A DNA stretch of 64,000 nt from Brevibacterium epidermidis NBRC 14811 (lineage in GTDB: Bacteria; Actinomycetota; Actinomycetes; Actinomycetales; Brevibacteriaceae), in NCBI RefSeq assembly GCF_001570805.1, contig NZ_BCSJ01000018.1:62001-126000 (forward strand). The letters are read 5' to 3'. A program made the position numbers and the translations under genes. A model generated the notes under the pieces. That model was given only the letters and a program-made list of their open reading frames with translations, was not told where the DNA came from and searched no databases. This document shows positions 8,293-17,345 of this stretch, one piece after another; positions within the stretch are counted from its first letter, which is position 1; each line of letters begins with the position of its first letter.

Positions 8293-8354
8293 ATCGCCCG
8301 CCGAGGCGGCCCTGCACGTCCGTACGGAGGCGCGGGACCGCCTCGGCGGGCGAT
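8293..8354 (-). terminator. 17-bp stem-loop ending the acyl-CoA carboxylase operon
   Basis: Perfect 17-nt arms (8293-8309 and 8338-8354) built from GCCCGCCGAGGCGG and its complement flank a 28-nt loop that contains the smaller palindrome TCCGTACGGA. It lies about 60 nt beyond the acyl-CoA dehydrogenase stop and before cls. Confidence 0.65.
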
Positions 8355-8415
8355 GTCGGCATGGGTGACCGACGGAAGGTCGGCACCCACACTCAAGTCA
8401 GGATGTGAACTGAGC

Positions 8416-9588
8416 TCAGAGTCCGAGTTCGCGGGCGATGAGCATGAGCTGGACCTCGGTGGTGCCTTCGCCGACTTCGAGGATCTTCGAGTCGCGGTAG
8501 TGGCGGGCGACGAGGTATTCGTTCATGAAGCCGTAGCCGCCGTGGATCTGGGTGGCGTCGCGCGCGTTGTCCATGGCCGCTTCGCCGGCGATCATCTTCG
8601 CGATGGCGGCTTCCTTCTTGAACGGCAGTCCGGCGAGCATCCGCGAGGCCGCGAGGTAGTACGCCGACCGGGCGGCGACGACGCGGGCCTCCATACGGGC
8701 GATCTTGAAGGAGATGCCCTGGAAGTCGGCGATCGGCTTGCCGAAGGCCTGGCGCTCCTTCGCGTACTTCACGGATTCGTCGACACAGCCCTGGGCGGCA
8801 CCGACGGACAGGGCGCCGACGGCGATGCGGCCCTCGTCGAGGATGCGCAGGAAGTTCGCGTAGCCGCGACCGCGTTCGCCGAGCAGGTTCGCTTCGGGCA
8901 CCTGCACGTTGTCGAAGGTGAGCGGGTGCGTGTCCGAGGAGTTCCAGCCGACCTTGTCATAGGCCGGTTCGGCGGTGAAGCCGGGGGTGCCGGTCGGGAT
9001 CATGATCGTCGAGATCTCAGGCACTTCGCGGCCCGACTTCGACGTTCGGGTTCCGGTCACGGCGGTGGCGGTGACCAGGCGGGTGATGTCGGTGCCGGAG
9101 TTCGTGATGAAGCACTTGCTGCCGTTGATCGTCCAAGTCCCGCCCGCCAGCGTGGCCTTGGTCCGGGTGCCGCCGGCATCCGATCCGGCCTCGGGTTCGG
9201 TCAGGCCGAAGGCGGCCAGGCCCGAGGCGTCGGTGAGCTTCGGCAGCCATTCCTTCTTCTGCTCTTCGGTGCCGAAGCGGTAGATCGGCATCGCTCCGAG
9301 CGAGACTCCGGCTTCGAGGGTGATGGCCAGGGACTGGTTGACCCGGCCGAGTTCTTCGATGGCCAGGCACAGGGCGAAGTAGTCGCCGCCCATTCCGCCG
9401 TACTCTTCGTCGAAGGGCAGGCCGAAGAGTCCCATCTCGCCCATCTTCGCAACGAGGTCGTAGGGGAACTCGTGCTTGGCGTCGAGTTCGGCCGAGACAG
9501 GTGCGACCTCTTCGTCGGCGAACTTCGCGACGCCCTGGCGCAGGTCTTCGTATTCTTCGGGCAGCATGCCCGGAACAAAGGTTTCCAT
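8416..9588 (-). CDS. acyl-CoA dehydrogenase (isovaleryl-CoA dehydrogenase-like)
   Basis: An FAD-dependent acyl-CoA dehydrogenase of 390 residues with the family signatures FGLTEPEAGSDAGG and TQIHGGYGF and the C-terminal EGTTEVQLMLIARELG. It introduces a 2,3 double bond into an acyl-CoA. Next to a biotin-dependent carboxylase pair it most likely takes branched substrates such as isovaleryl-CoA in leucine degradation (LiuA/FadE19 type); the substrate is inferred from context. The ATG at 9588 has GGAGGAAAC directly upstream. It is the last gene of the accD-accA-acd operon. Confidence 0.88.
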   Translation of the reverse strand: METFVPGMLPEEYEDLRQGVAKFADEEVAPVSAELDAKHEFPYDLVAKMGEMGLFGLPFDEEYGGMGGDYFALCLAIEELGRVNQSLAITLEAGVSLGAMPIYRFGTEEQKKEWLPKLTDASGLAAFGLTEPEAGSDAGGTRTKATLAGGTWTINGSKCFITNSGTDITRLVTATAVTGTRTSKSGREVPEISTIMIPTGTPGFTAEPAYDKVGWNSSDTHPLTFDNVQVPEANLLGERGRGYANFLRILDEGRIAVGALSVGAAQGCVDESVKYAKERQAFGKPIADFQGISFKIARMEARVVAARSAYYLAASRMLAGLPFKKEAAIAKMIAGEAAMDNARDATQIHGGYGFMNEYLVARHYRDSKILEVGEGTTEVQLMLIARELGL

Positions 9589-9645
9589 TGTTTCCTCCCG
9601 CTTGTGGCGTGGTTGTGGCGTGGTTGTGGTGTGAGTGGCTGGTGA

Positions 9646-11670
9646 CTATTCGGTGGCCTCGGCTGCGGCTTCGTCGACGACGGTGGCGAGCACCTCGTCG
9701 AGTGCGACCTGGGCGCCTGCGACGGCGACGACGTTGACGATTCCGGCGGCGGGTGCGGTGAGCACGTGTTCCATCTTCATCGCCTCGACGACGACGATCG
9801 CATCGCCCTGTTCCACTGAGTCCCCGGTCTCGACCTTGATGTCGACGACGGAGCCGGGCATCGGTGCGAGCACCTCGGCGCCCTCGAGTCCCGGCGTCAG
9901 CGACGAGTCCGCCAACGGTCGGGTGAAGACGTGGATTCCGGAGTCGGTGCTCACCCAGATGCTGCGGTCACGGGCGTCGGAGAAGATCCGGGCGGTGTGC
10001 TGGATCCCGTCGAGCGTGACGTGCCACAGACCGTCGGCATCGACGTCGACGGCTCCTGCACGGACGTCGACCTCGCGGCTCTGCCCGCCGCCGGCCAGGG
10101 TGACCGTGGGACGGAAGTCCGGACGCGAGGTGCGCCAGGCGCTCGGTCCGGCCCACACCGAGGCGGTCGGCCGATTCGCTGAGAGCTCGGCGGCCGTGAC
10201 CGGCCCGGTCAGGGTAGTGCCTGCCGCTCCCCCGGTGACCGTGACGGCTGCCGCCGCCAGCTGCGCGTGGAGCTCACCGGCGGGGTGCGCCAGCTGCTCC
10301 TCGCTGAGGTTGTCGATGAGTGAGGTGTCGAGGTCACCCGCGACGACCTCGGGCAGGCTCATGAGGGTGCGCAGGAAGTCGATGTTCGTCACGATTCCCG
10401 GTACCGCAGAGGCGGCGAGCGCCGAATCGAGGCGGGCGATGGCCTGGGCACGGTCATCGGCGCGGACGATGAGCTTCGCGATCATCGGGTCGTAGTCCGA
10501 GGCGATGGTCTGCCCGGCTTCGAGTCCGGCGTCGACGCGAATGCCCTCCCCCTGCGGGAAGACGACGTCGAGGGCACGACCGCCGGTGGGCAGGAATCCG
10601 CGCGAGGGATCCTCGGCGTAGATGCGGGCCTCGATCGAGTGCCCCGTCAACGTGATGTCGTCCTGGGTCAGCGGCAGCGGTGCACCGGTGCCGACGAGCA
10701 GCTGGAGTTCGACGAGATCGACCCCGGTGACCTCCTCGGTGACGGGATGTTCGACCTGCAGACGGGTGTTCATCTCCATGAAGAAGAACTCGTCAGGGCG
10801 GTCGGCGCCGACGATGAACTCGACGGTTCCGGCGCCGACGTAGCCGACGGACTTCGCGGTCTCGCAGGCGGCCTGACCGATCCGTGCTCGGGTCGCCTCG
10901 TCGAGGAGTGCGGACGGGGCCTCCTCGATGACCTTCTGATGGCGACGCTGCAGGGAGCATTCGCGTTCGCCGAGGTGGATGACGTTGCCGTGCGCATCGG
11001 CCATGATCTGGACTTCGATATGGCGCGGGGTGGCGACGAGGCGTTCGAGGAACAGGGTGTCGTCGCCGAAGGAGCTCGCGGCTTCACGGCGGGCGGTCTT
11101 CAGCGACTCCGCCAGCTTCTCGGGTTCGAAGACCGCGTGCATGCCCTTGCCTCCGCCGCCGGCGGAGGGCTTGATGAGCACGGGGAAGCCGATGTCGTCC
11201 GAGGCAGCGATGAGGGCCTCGTCGCTCATCGCGGCGTCCTTCGTACCGGGAACGAGAGGCACACCGCGCGAGGACACCGCCTGCTTCGCCGTGATCTTGT
11301 CACCCATCGTCCGAATCGCCTCGGCTCCGGGGCCGAGGAATACGATTCCCGCGTCGGCGCAGGCGGCGGAGAATTCGGCGTTCTCCGACAGGAATCCGTA
11401 GCCGGGGTGGATGGCTTCGGCTCCCGTGGCCTGTGCTGCGGCGATGACCTTGTCGATGCGCAGGTAGGACTCTGAGGCGGCGGCGGGCCCCAGGTGGACC
11501 GCTGTGTCCGCGGCTTTGACGTGGGCGGCGTGGGCGTCGGCATCGGAGTAGACGGCGACGGTGCGGATGCCGAGACGGCGGCAGGTGCGGATGACGCGCA
11601 GGGCGATCTCGCCGCGGTTGGCGATGAGGACGGTTGTGAACATAGTGGATGTCGTCATGGAGGGGCTCAC
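9646..11670 (-). CDS. acyl-CoA carboxylase alpha subunit (biotin carboxylase + BCCP)
   Basis: It carboxylates biotin with ATP and bicarbonate and carries the biotin. Domain order: biotin carboxylase N-domain ([19 protein letters not shown] near residue 12), ATP-grasp with [12 protein letters not shown], the C-domain with [13 protein letters not shown], then a C-terminal biotinyl domain with EAMKMEHVL around residue 640, whose Lys is biotinylated. The 674 residues match LiuD/AccA1-type subunits. A GTG at 11670 overlaps the accD stop by 4 nt (GTGA); ATGs at 11658 and 11643 are possible alternatives. The substrate is probably 3-methylcrotonyl-CoA, by operon context. Confidence 0.92.
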   Translation of the reverse strand: MSPSMTTSTMFTTVLIANRGEIALRVIRTCRRLGIRTVAVYSDADAHAAHVKAADTAVHLGPAAASESYLRIDKVIAAAQATGAEAIHPGYGFLSENAEFSAACADAGIVFLGPGAEAIRTMGDKITAKQAVSSRGVPLVPGTKDAAMSDEALIAASDDIGFPVLIKPSAGGGGKGMHAVFEPEKLAESLKTARREAASSFGDDTLFLERLVATPRHIEVQIMADAHGNVIHLGERECSLQRRHQKVIEEAPSALLDEATRARIGQAACETAKSVGYVGAGTVEFIVGADRPDEFFFMEMNTRLQVEHPVTEEVTGVDLVELQLLVGTGAPLPLTQDDITLTGHSIEARIYAEDPSRGFLPTGGRALDVVFPQGEGIRVDAGLEAGQTIASDYDPMIAKLIVRADDRAQAIARLDSALAASAVPGIVTNIDFLRTLMSLPEVVAGDLDTSLIDNLSEEQLAHPAGELHAQLAAAAVTVTGGAAGTTLTGPVTAAELSANRPTASVWAGPSAWRTSRPDFRPTVTLAGGGQSREVDVRAGAVDVDADGLWHVTLDGIQHTARIFSDARDRSIWVSTDSGIHVFTRPLADSSLTPGLEGAEVLAPMPGSVVDIKVETGDSVEQGDAIVVVEAMKMEHVLTAPAAGIVNVVAVAGAQVALDEVLATVVDEAAAEATE

Positions 11671-13280
11671 ATTCTGAAGACGCCGTAACCGCTGGCATTC
11701 AGCGGGCGCTCCATCGGTCCGAAGCGGGAGAGTTCGAGGGCCATGGCCAGCACCTGGCGGGTGTCACCGGGTTCGATGATTCCGTCATCCCACAGACGTG
11801 CCGTCGAGTAATACGGGTTGCCCTGGGCTTCGTACTGGTCGCGGATGGGCTGTTTGAAGGTGTCTTCGTCCTCCGTGCTCCATTCTTCTCCGCGCGCCTC
11901 GAGCTGGTCGCGCCTGACGGTGGAGAGCACGCTGGCGGCCTGTTCGCCGCCCATCACGGAGATGCGGGCATTGGGCCACATCCACAGGAACCGCGGGGAG
12001 TACGCGCGGCCGCACATCGAGTAGTTTCCGGCACCGAAGGAACCGCCGATGACGACGGTGAACTTGGGCACGCGGGCGGTGGCGACGGCGTTGACCATCT
12101 TCGCTCCGTGCTTGGCGATGCCGCCGGCTTCGTAGTCGCGGCCGACCATGAAGCCGGAGATGTTCTGCAGGAACACCAAAGGCACGCTGCGCTGGTCGCA
12201 GAGTTCGATGAAGTGGGCGCCCTTCTGCGCGGATTCGCCGAAGAGGATGCCGTTGTTGGCGATGATGCCGACGGGGTGTCCGTCGAGGTGAGCGAATCCG
12301 GTGACGAGGCTCGTGCCGTATTCGGCTTTGAACTCGTGGAACTCGGATCCGTCGACGAGGCGGGCGATGACTTCGCGGACGTCATACGGTGTGCGTGAGT
12401 CCACGGGCACCACGGAGGTCAGTTCGTCCGGGGAGTGCGCGGGCAGGCGGGGTTCGATGACGTCCCAGTTCGCATTACCCTTCGGCCCGAGGGTGGAGAC
12501 GATGTCGCGCATGATCTCCAGCGCGTGGGGGTCATTGGCTGCGAGGTGGTCGGTGACGCCGGAGACGCGGGAGTGCAGCGCTCCGCCGCCGAGCTCTTCG
12601 GCGGTGACTTCCTCACCCGTGGCGGCTTTGACCAGGGGCGGGCCGCCGAGGAAGATCGTCCCCTGCTCGGAGACGATGATCGATTCGTCGGCCATGGCCG
12701 GGACATAGGCGCCGCCGGCGGTACATGAGCCCATGACGGCGGCCAGCTGCGGGATTCCGGCCGCCGAGAGTGTGGCCTGGTTGAAGAAGATGCGGCCGAA
12801 GTGCTCACGATCGGGGAAGACGTCGTCCTGGTTCGGCAGGTTCGCACCGCCGGAGTCGACGAGGTAGATGCACGGGAGGTTGTTCTCTTTCGCGACTTCC
12901 TGAGCGCGCAGGTGCTTCTTCACGGTCACCGGGTAGTAGGTGCCGCCCTTGACGGTGGCGTCGTTGGCCACGATCACGCATTCGCGTCCGGCGACCCGGC
13001 CGATGCCGGTGATGATTCCGGCTCCCGGGCTGGCGTCGTCGTACATGCCGTTGGCGGCCAGCGGTGAGAGTTCCAGGAAGGGGGTGCCGGGGTCGAGGAG
13101 TTGTTCGACGCGGTCTCGGGGCAGAAGCTTTCCGCGATCGATATGGCGCTGTCTCGACTTCTCGGAACCGCCGCGGGCCGTGGCCGCGATGCGCTCCCGG
13201 AGTTCAGCGATGAGCTCGGCGTGGGCCTCGGAGTTGACTTGCCCCGTCGCCGGACTGACCGCAGTTCCCACTGCTCTCAT
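11667..13280 (-). CDS. acyl-CoA carboxylase beta subunit (methylcrotonyl-CoA type)
   Basis: The 537-residue carboxyltransferase moves CO2 from biotin to an acyl-CoA. Typical signatures are [55 protein letters not shown] and [20 protein letters not shown]; these are characteristic of methylcrotonyl-CoA carboxylase beta chains. The ATG at 13280 follows GAGGATGGA. It is the first gene of the operon and lies divergently from a TetR-type regulator, with a palindromic operator candidate in between. Role: leucine catabolism, together with the alpha subunit and the dehydrogenase downstream. Confidence 0.92.
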   Translation of the reverse strand: MRAVGTAVSPATGQVNSEAHAELIAELRERIAATARGGSEKSRQRHIDRGKLLPRDRVEQLLDPGTPFLELSPLAANGMYDDASPGAGIITGIGRVAGRECVIVANDATVKGGTYYPVTVKKHLRAQEVAKENNLPCIYLVDSGGANLPNQDDVFPDREHFGRIFFNQATLSAAGIPQLAAVMGSCTAGGAYVPAMADESIIVSEQGTIFLGGPPLVKAATGEEVTAEELGGGALHSRVSGVTDHLAANDPHALEIMRDIVSTLGPKGNANWDVIEPRLPAHSPDELTSVVPVDSRTPYDVREVIARLVDGSEFHEFKAEYGTSLVTGFAHLDGHPVGIIANNGILFGESAQKGAHFIELCDQRSVPLVFLQNISGFMVGRDYEAGGIAKHGAKMVNAVATARVPKFTVVIGGSFGAGNYSMCGRAYSPRFLWMWPNARISVMGGEQAASVLSTVRRDQLEARGEEWSTEDEDTFKQPIRDQYEAQGNPYYSTARLWDDGIIEPGDTRQVLAMALELSRFGPMERPLNASGYGVFRM

Positions 13281-13293
13281 TCCATCCTCATTT

Positions 13294-13324
13294 CAGTTAA
13301 TAACTGTTAACTGACTGCTATGAT
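13294..13324. promoter_or_regulatory. operator and promoter between accD and TetR gene
   Basis: A perfect 13-nt palindrome CAGTTAATAACTG (13294-13306) is followed by a half-site repeat TTAACTG (13307-13313), and TATGAT (13319-13324) forms a -10 box reading toward the TetR gene. The arrangement fits a TetR dimer controlling both directions. Confidence 0.6.
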
Positions 13325-13414
13325 ACTGCTCACAAGCAAAACTGACAACGTATGAGCTCGACCGCACCGACGGGTTCCGAGACAGTGGGGACGAGGCTCA
13401 GGGAAGGACGCCGG

Positions 13415-14041
13415 ATGGCGATCTCAGACGAGACCAAACCGACGGCACGGGCAGCTGCGAAGGCAGCCAGACGCGAACAGCTGCTCGAGGTCGCGAAGAC
13501 GCTCTATGCCCGGCACGGCTTTCACGGGGTCCGCCTCGACGACCTGGGCAAGGGCGCGGGAATCTCGGCACCGGCGGTCTATCGGCACTTCTCATCGAAG
13601 GAGGCCGTGCTCGAAGAGCTGCTCGTCGGCATCTCCGCCTATCTGCAGTCCGGTGGCGAGGAGATCGTCTCCGCAGCCTGTGACACCGATACGGGGATCT
13701 CCCCCACCGAGGCGGCCCAGACCCTTCGTCGCCTCATCGACTTCCACGTCGACTTCGCCATGAGCGAGCCCGAACTCATCCGCATCCAGGACCGTGACCT
13801 CGAGGCACTGCCGGACGAATCGCGGCGGACCGTGCGCCGTCTGCAGCGCGCCTATGTCAGCCGGTGGGCCGAGGTCGTCGAAGCCGCACATCCGACCTGG
13901 ACGCTCGAGGAATCCACGGTGCGCGTGCACGCGGCGTTCGGAATGATGAATTCGACCCCGCACCAGGCTCGCCGCTCCAGCGCCGAGGTAGTCGAGGTCG
14001 AATTGCGCGCCGCGGCAGCCGCGGCGCTGGGGCTCAACTGA
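13415..14041 (+). CDS. TetR-family regulator of the liu-type operon
   Basis: A 208-residue repressor-type protein with an N-terminal HTH (YARHGFHGVRLDDLGKGAGI then APAVYRHFSSKEAVLEELL) and an all-helical ligand-binding C-terminal domain. The ATG at 13415 has AGGA eight bases upstream; the longer frame from 13352 lacks a ribosome-binding site. Divergent placement from accD with a shared palindrome suggests it senses an acyl-CoA intermediate and represses the operon; the ligand is inferred, not shown. The 66 nt to the next gene (convergent) hold no clear terminator. Confidence 0.85.
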   Translation: MAISDETKPTARAAAKAARREQLLEVAKTLYARHGFHGVRLDDLGKGAGISAPAVYRHFSSKEAVLEELLVGISAYLQSGGEEIVSAACDTDTGISPTEAAQTLRRLIDFHVDFAMSEPELIRIQDRDLEALPDESRRTVRRLQRAYVSRWAEVVEAAHPTWTLEESTVRVHAAFGMMNSTPHQARRSSAEVVEVELRAAAAAALGLN

Positions 14042-14107
14042 ACCTGACCGGATCAGCCGAGCCCCGCCTCGGCGATCTTTCGACCACCGAGGATGGTCAC
14101 CCAATGG

Positions 14108-15028
14108 TCAGGGGACGATGACGAGTTTGCCGCGCACGTGGCCAGCGGCGCTGTCCTTGAACGCCTGGGGCACTTCGTCGAGACCAAAGGTTCCGGCAAC
14201 CTCGACGGTCAGCTTGCCTTCGTCGACGAGGAGACCGAGCCTGGCCGTCTCGGATCCGTCGGGACGTACCCAGATGTAGCGTCCGCCGTGTTCGGCGACG
14301 CTGGGATCGGCCACCGAGGCGTGGCTGCCGCCCTCGGCGAGCACGGCCAGGGTGTCTTCGAGGACTCCCCCGACGAAGTCCGCGACCCCGTCGACCTTGC
14401 CGTCGGCGACCTCGAGGACGCGCTCGACCAGACCGTCGCCGTAGGTCACGGGTTCGGCGCCGAGCCCACGCAGGTACTCGTGGTTGGCTTCCGAAGCGGT
14501 GCCGATGACGCGGGCGCCGGCGGCTCGGGCGATCTGCACGGCGAAGCTGCCCACTCCCCCGGACGCTCCGTGGACGAGCACGGTCCTGCCTTCCAGGTCA
14601 CCGAGGGACTCGAGGGTGCGCAGAGCGGTGCCGCCGGCCAGCGGCAGACCGCCGGCCTGTTCCCAGCTGAGGCTCTTCGGCTTCGGAGCCACCGCATGGA
14701 CCGGGACCGCAACCTTCTCTGCGAAGGTTCCTCCGCCCAGCACGTCCTTACGGGCATAGGCGACGACTTCGTCCCCGATCGAGAATTCCGGGGTGTCGAA
14801 TCCGAGACCGACGACGACTCCGGCGACATCCCAGCCCGGGGTGACGGGAAACTGTGTGGGCATGACCGGGTCGAGGTGCCCGCCGACGAGCTTCCAATCG
14901 ACAGGGTTGACCCCTGCCGCTCTGACTTCGATAAGCACCGAGGCCGGCGGCACCTTCGGGTCGGGCAGGTCCCGAACCGTGATGTCGTCGAAGTTCTCGG
15001 TGTAGGCGTCATAGACGGCAGCGCGCAT
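14108..15028 (-). CDS. NADP-dependent quinone-oxidoreductase-like MDR protein
   Basis: A 306-residue medium-chain dehydrogenase/reductase of the zinc-free quinone oxidoreductase subgroup: EVRAAGVNPVDWKLVGG near residue 34, then the cofactor-binding VHGASGGVGSFAVQIA near 150. No structural zinc Cys cluster is present. The reaction is probably NADPH-dependent reduction of a quinone or alpha,beta-unsaturated carbonyl. The start ATG at 15028 has GGAAGG upstream, but that Shine-Dalgarno lies inside the outer arm of a long hairpin, so expression may be controlled there. Confidence 0.85.
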   Translation of the reverse strand: MRAAVYDAYTENFDDITVRDLPDPKVPPASVLIEVRAAGVNPVDWKLVGGHLDPVMPTQFPVTPGWDVAGVVVGLGFDTPEFSIGDEVVAYARKDVLGGGTFAEKVAVPVHAVAPKPKSLSWEQAGGLPLAGGTALRTLESLGDLEGRTVLVHGASGGVGSFAVQIARAAGARVIGTASEANHEYLRGLGAEPVTYGDGLVERVLEVADGKVDGVADFVGGVLEDTLAVLAEGGSHASVADPSVAEHGGRYIWVRPDGSETARLGLLVDEGKLTVEVAGTFGLDEVPQAFKDSAAGHVRGKLVIVP

Positions 15029-15032
15029 AGCA

Positions 15033-15098
15033 ATGGCCTTCCGGTAGATGTCAGTGACACTGAGATTTCAGTGTCATCGGACAACACCGGAAGGCCAT
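15033..15098 (-). promoter_or_regulatory. nested hairpin masking the oxidoreductase RBS
   Basis: Outer 13-nt arms ATGGCCTTCCGGT (15033-15045) and ACCGGAAGGCCAT (15086-15098) enclose inner 9-nt arms TGACACTGA (15055-15063) and TCAGTGTCA (15068-15076) with a 4-nt loop. In the minus-strand RNA the outer stem would sequester the GGAAGG ribosome-binding site. The inner palindrome could also be a repressor site. Confidence 0.55.
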
Positions 15099-15166
15099 CT
15101 GGCTATTCCAGGTGCCGTCCCGCCTCGGCGATCGTCAGGGCGGGAACGGCACAGCTGACCTGCGAT

Positions 15167-17344
15167 TTACTCGTAGGTCTCCCCGGTCTTCGCGCGCTCG
15201 ACCAGCGATGCCGGCGGGGTGAAGTGCTCGCCGTACTTCGCGGCGAGTTCGTTCGCGCGTTCGACGAAGCCCTGCAGTCCGCCTTCGTACTGGTTGATGT
15301 ACTGGAGGACGCCGCCGGTCCAGGCGGGGAATCCGATGCCGAAGATCGAACCGATGTTCGCATCCGGAACCGAGGTGAGCACGCCCTCGTCGAGGCACTT
15401 GACCGTTTCGATCGCCTCGGCGAAGAGCATCCGCTCCTGGAGGTCGGCGAAGGGCTGATCATTCGATCCCGATTCGTACTTCTCGCGCACACCCTGCCAC
15501 AGCGTGGTGCGTTTGCCGTTCTCGTCGTAGTCGTAGAAGCCGGCGCCGTCCTTGCGTCCGGTCCGTCCCTGCTCGACCATCCAGTCGAAGACGGCTTCGG
15601 AGGGGTGGGCTATCCAGGTGCCGCCCGCGGCCTCAACCGCGTCGCGGGTCTCCTGGTTGATCTTCTGCGACAGGGTCAGCGTCAGCTCGTCGAGCAGCTG
15701 CAGGGCACCCGTGGGGTACCCGGCCTGCAGGGCCGCCTGTTCCACGCTGGCCGGTTCCACTCCCTCGCCCACGGCGGCGACCGCCTCGGCGATGAAGGTG
15801 CCGATGACGCGGGAGGTGAAGAATCCGCGCGAGTCGTTGACGACGATCGGAGTCTTCCGGATCTGCTGCACGAGATCGAAGGTGCGCGCGAGGACCTCAT
15901 CGGAGGTGTTCTCGCCGCAGATGATCTCGACCAGCGGCATCTTGTCAGCCGGCGAGAAGAAGTGGACGCCGATGAAGTCCTTGTCCCGGGTGACGCCCTT
16001 CGCCAGGTCGGTGATCGGCAGGGTCGAGGTGTTCGAACCGAGGACCGCATCAGGCTCGACGATGTCCTGGATCTCCTGGAACACCTTCTGCTTGAGATCG
16101 ACGGACTCGAAGACCGCTTCGATGACGAAGTCGACACCGGCGAAATCCTCGGCCGAGGCGCTCGGGGTGATCCGGTCGAGGACAGCCTGCGACTTCGCCT
16201 CGGTGGTCTTGCCCTTGGCCAGGGCCGATTCCTCACGCTTGGCGGCGTAGGCCTTGCCCTTCTCCGCGTTGGCGAGCTCGACGTCCTTGAGGACGACCTC
16301 GATGCCCGACTTCGCAGCGCTGTAGGCGATCGCCGCCCCCATCATTCCGGCGCCGATCACGCCGAGCTTCTTTACCTGACGGGGTTCGAAGCCGTCAGGG
16401 CGCGAGCCGCCGGAGTTGATGTGGCCGAGGTCGAAGAAGAACGCCTTGATCATGTTCTTCGCCACCGGAGTATGGGTGACGTTGACGAAGTAGCGGGATT
16501 CGACCGTCAGCGCGGTGTCGATGTCGACCAGCGCGCCTTCGACGGCTGCTGCGACCACGGCTCGCGGAGCCGGCATCGGTGCACCCTTGCCCTGCTTGCG
16601 CAGCAAGGACGGCAGAGCGGGAAGCATCGCGCCGATCTTCGGCGAGGACGGCGAGCCACCCGGGATCTTGAAGCCCTTGACGTCCCACGGCTGCACAGCC
16701 TCGGGGTTGGCTTTGATCCAGGCCTTGGCCTTGGACTCGAGTTCGGCCGCAGGAGCGAGTTCGTCGATGAGGCCGAGCGCCTGGGCGTCGGCGGCCTTGA
16801 ACTTCGTCGACGGCAGGATGGCCTTCTGCAGGGCGGTCTGGATGCCGAGCATGCGCACCGACCGGGCGACTCCGCCCCCTCCTGGCAGCAGGCCGAGTGA
16901 GACCTCGGGGAAGCCGAAGCGGGCGCTCGGGTTGTCGTCGGCCGCGATCCGATGGTGGGCGGCCAGAGCGAGTTCGAGTCCGCCGCCCAGGGCCGCGCCG
17001 CCGAGGGCGGCGACAACGGGTTTGCCGAAGGTCTCGAGTCGGCGCAGCACCTTCTTGAGGTGTTCGACAGCCTCGAATTCCTCTGCGGCATTGGCCGGGT
17101 CGGCTTCACGCAGCTTGTTGAGGTTGCCACCGGCGAAGAAGGTCTTCTTCGGGGAGGTGAGGATGACGCCGGTGATGTCGTCGACATTGGCTTCGAGCCA
17201 TTCCACGGTCGCCTCGAGGGCGGCCGCGAAGTAGTCGTTCATGGTGTTGACCTTGGCACCGGGCTCGTCGATGACGACGGTGACGATGCCATCGGCATCG
17301 GTGTTGCGCTGGTAGTCGGCAGCTGTGGTTTCAGTGTTCGTCAT
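15167..17344 (-). CDS. fadB: fatty-acid oxidation multifunctional protein (enoyl-CoA hydratase / 3-hydroxyacyl-CoA dehydrogenase)
   Basis: A 725-residue fusion: N-terminal crotonase domain (VVAALGGAALGGGLELALAA near 110, GFPEVSLGLLPGGGG near 145), then the NAD-binding dehydrogenase (KLGVIGAGMMGAAIAYSAAK near 330) with NTSTLPITDLA and FIGVHFFSPADKMPLVEII, then the C-terminal dehydrogenase domain. It performs steps two and three of beta-oxidation. The ATG at 17344 lies one base after the thiolase stop (17346) and has AAGGG upstream; the longer frame from 17410 overlaps the thiolase and is not preferred. It forms the fadA-fadB operon. Confidence 0.93.
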   Translation of the reverse strand: MTNTETTAADYQRNTDADGIVTVVIDEPGAKVNTMNDYFAAALEATVEWLEANVDDITGVILTSPKKTFFAGGNLNKLREADPANAAEEFEAVEHLKKVLRRLETFGKPVVAALGGAALGGGLELALAAHHRIAADDNPSARFGFPEVSLGLLPGGGGVARSVRMLGIQTALQKAILPSTKFKAADAQALGLIDELAPAAELESKAKAWIKANPEAVQPWDVKGFKIPGGSPSSPKIGAMLPALPSLLRKQGKGAPMPAPRAVVAAAVEGALVDIDTALTVESRYFVNVTHTPVAKNMIKAFFFDLGHINSGGSRPDGFEPRQVKKLGVIGAGMMGAAIAYSAAKSGIEVVLKDVELANAEKGKAYAAKREESALAKGKTTEAKSQAVLDRITPSASAEDFAGVDFVIEAVFESVDLKQKVFQEIQDIVEPDAVLGSNTSTLPITDLAKGVTRDKDFIGVHFFSPADKMPLVEIICGENTSDEVLARTFDLVQQIRKTPIVVNDSRGFFTSRVIGTFIAEAVAAVGEGVEPASVEQAALQAGYPTGALQLLDELTLTLSQKINQETRDAVEAAGGTWIAHPSEAVFDWMVEQGRTGRKDGAGFYDYDENGKRTTLWQGVREKYESGSNDQPFADLQERMLFAEAIETVKCLDEGVLTSVPDANIGSIFGIGFPAWTGGVLQYINQYEGGLQGFVERANELAAKYGEHFTPPASLVERAKTGETYE

Positions 17345-17345
17345 G

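Noticed and set aside
14093..16900. 935-aa forward open frame
   Set aside because: It is antisense to the oxidoreductase and fadB genes, both with full motif sets. Its His/Asp/Arg/Gly-rich sequence is a shadow product.
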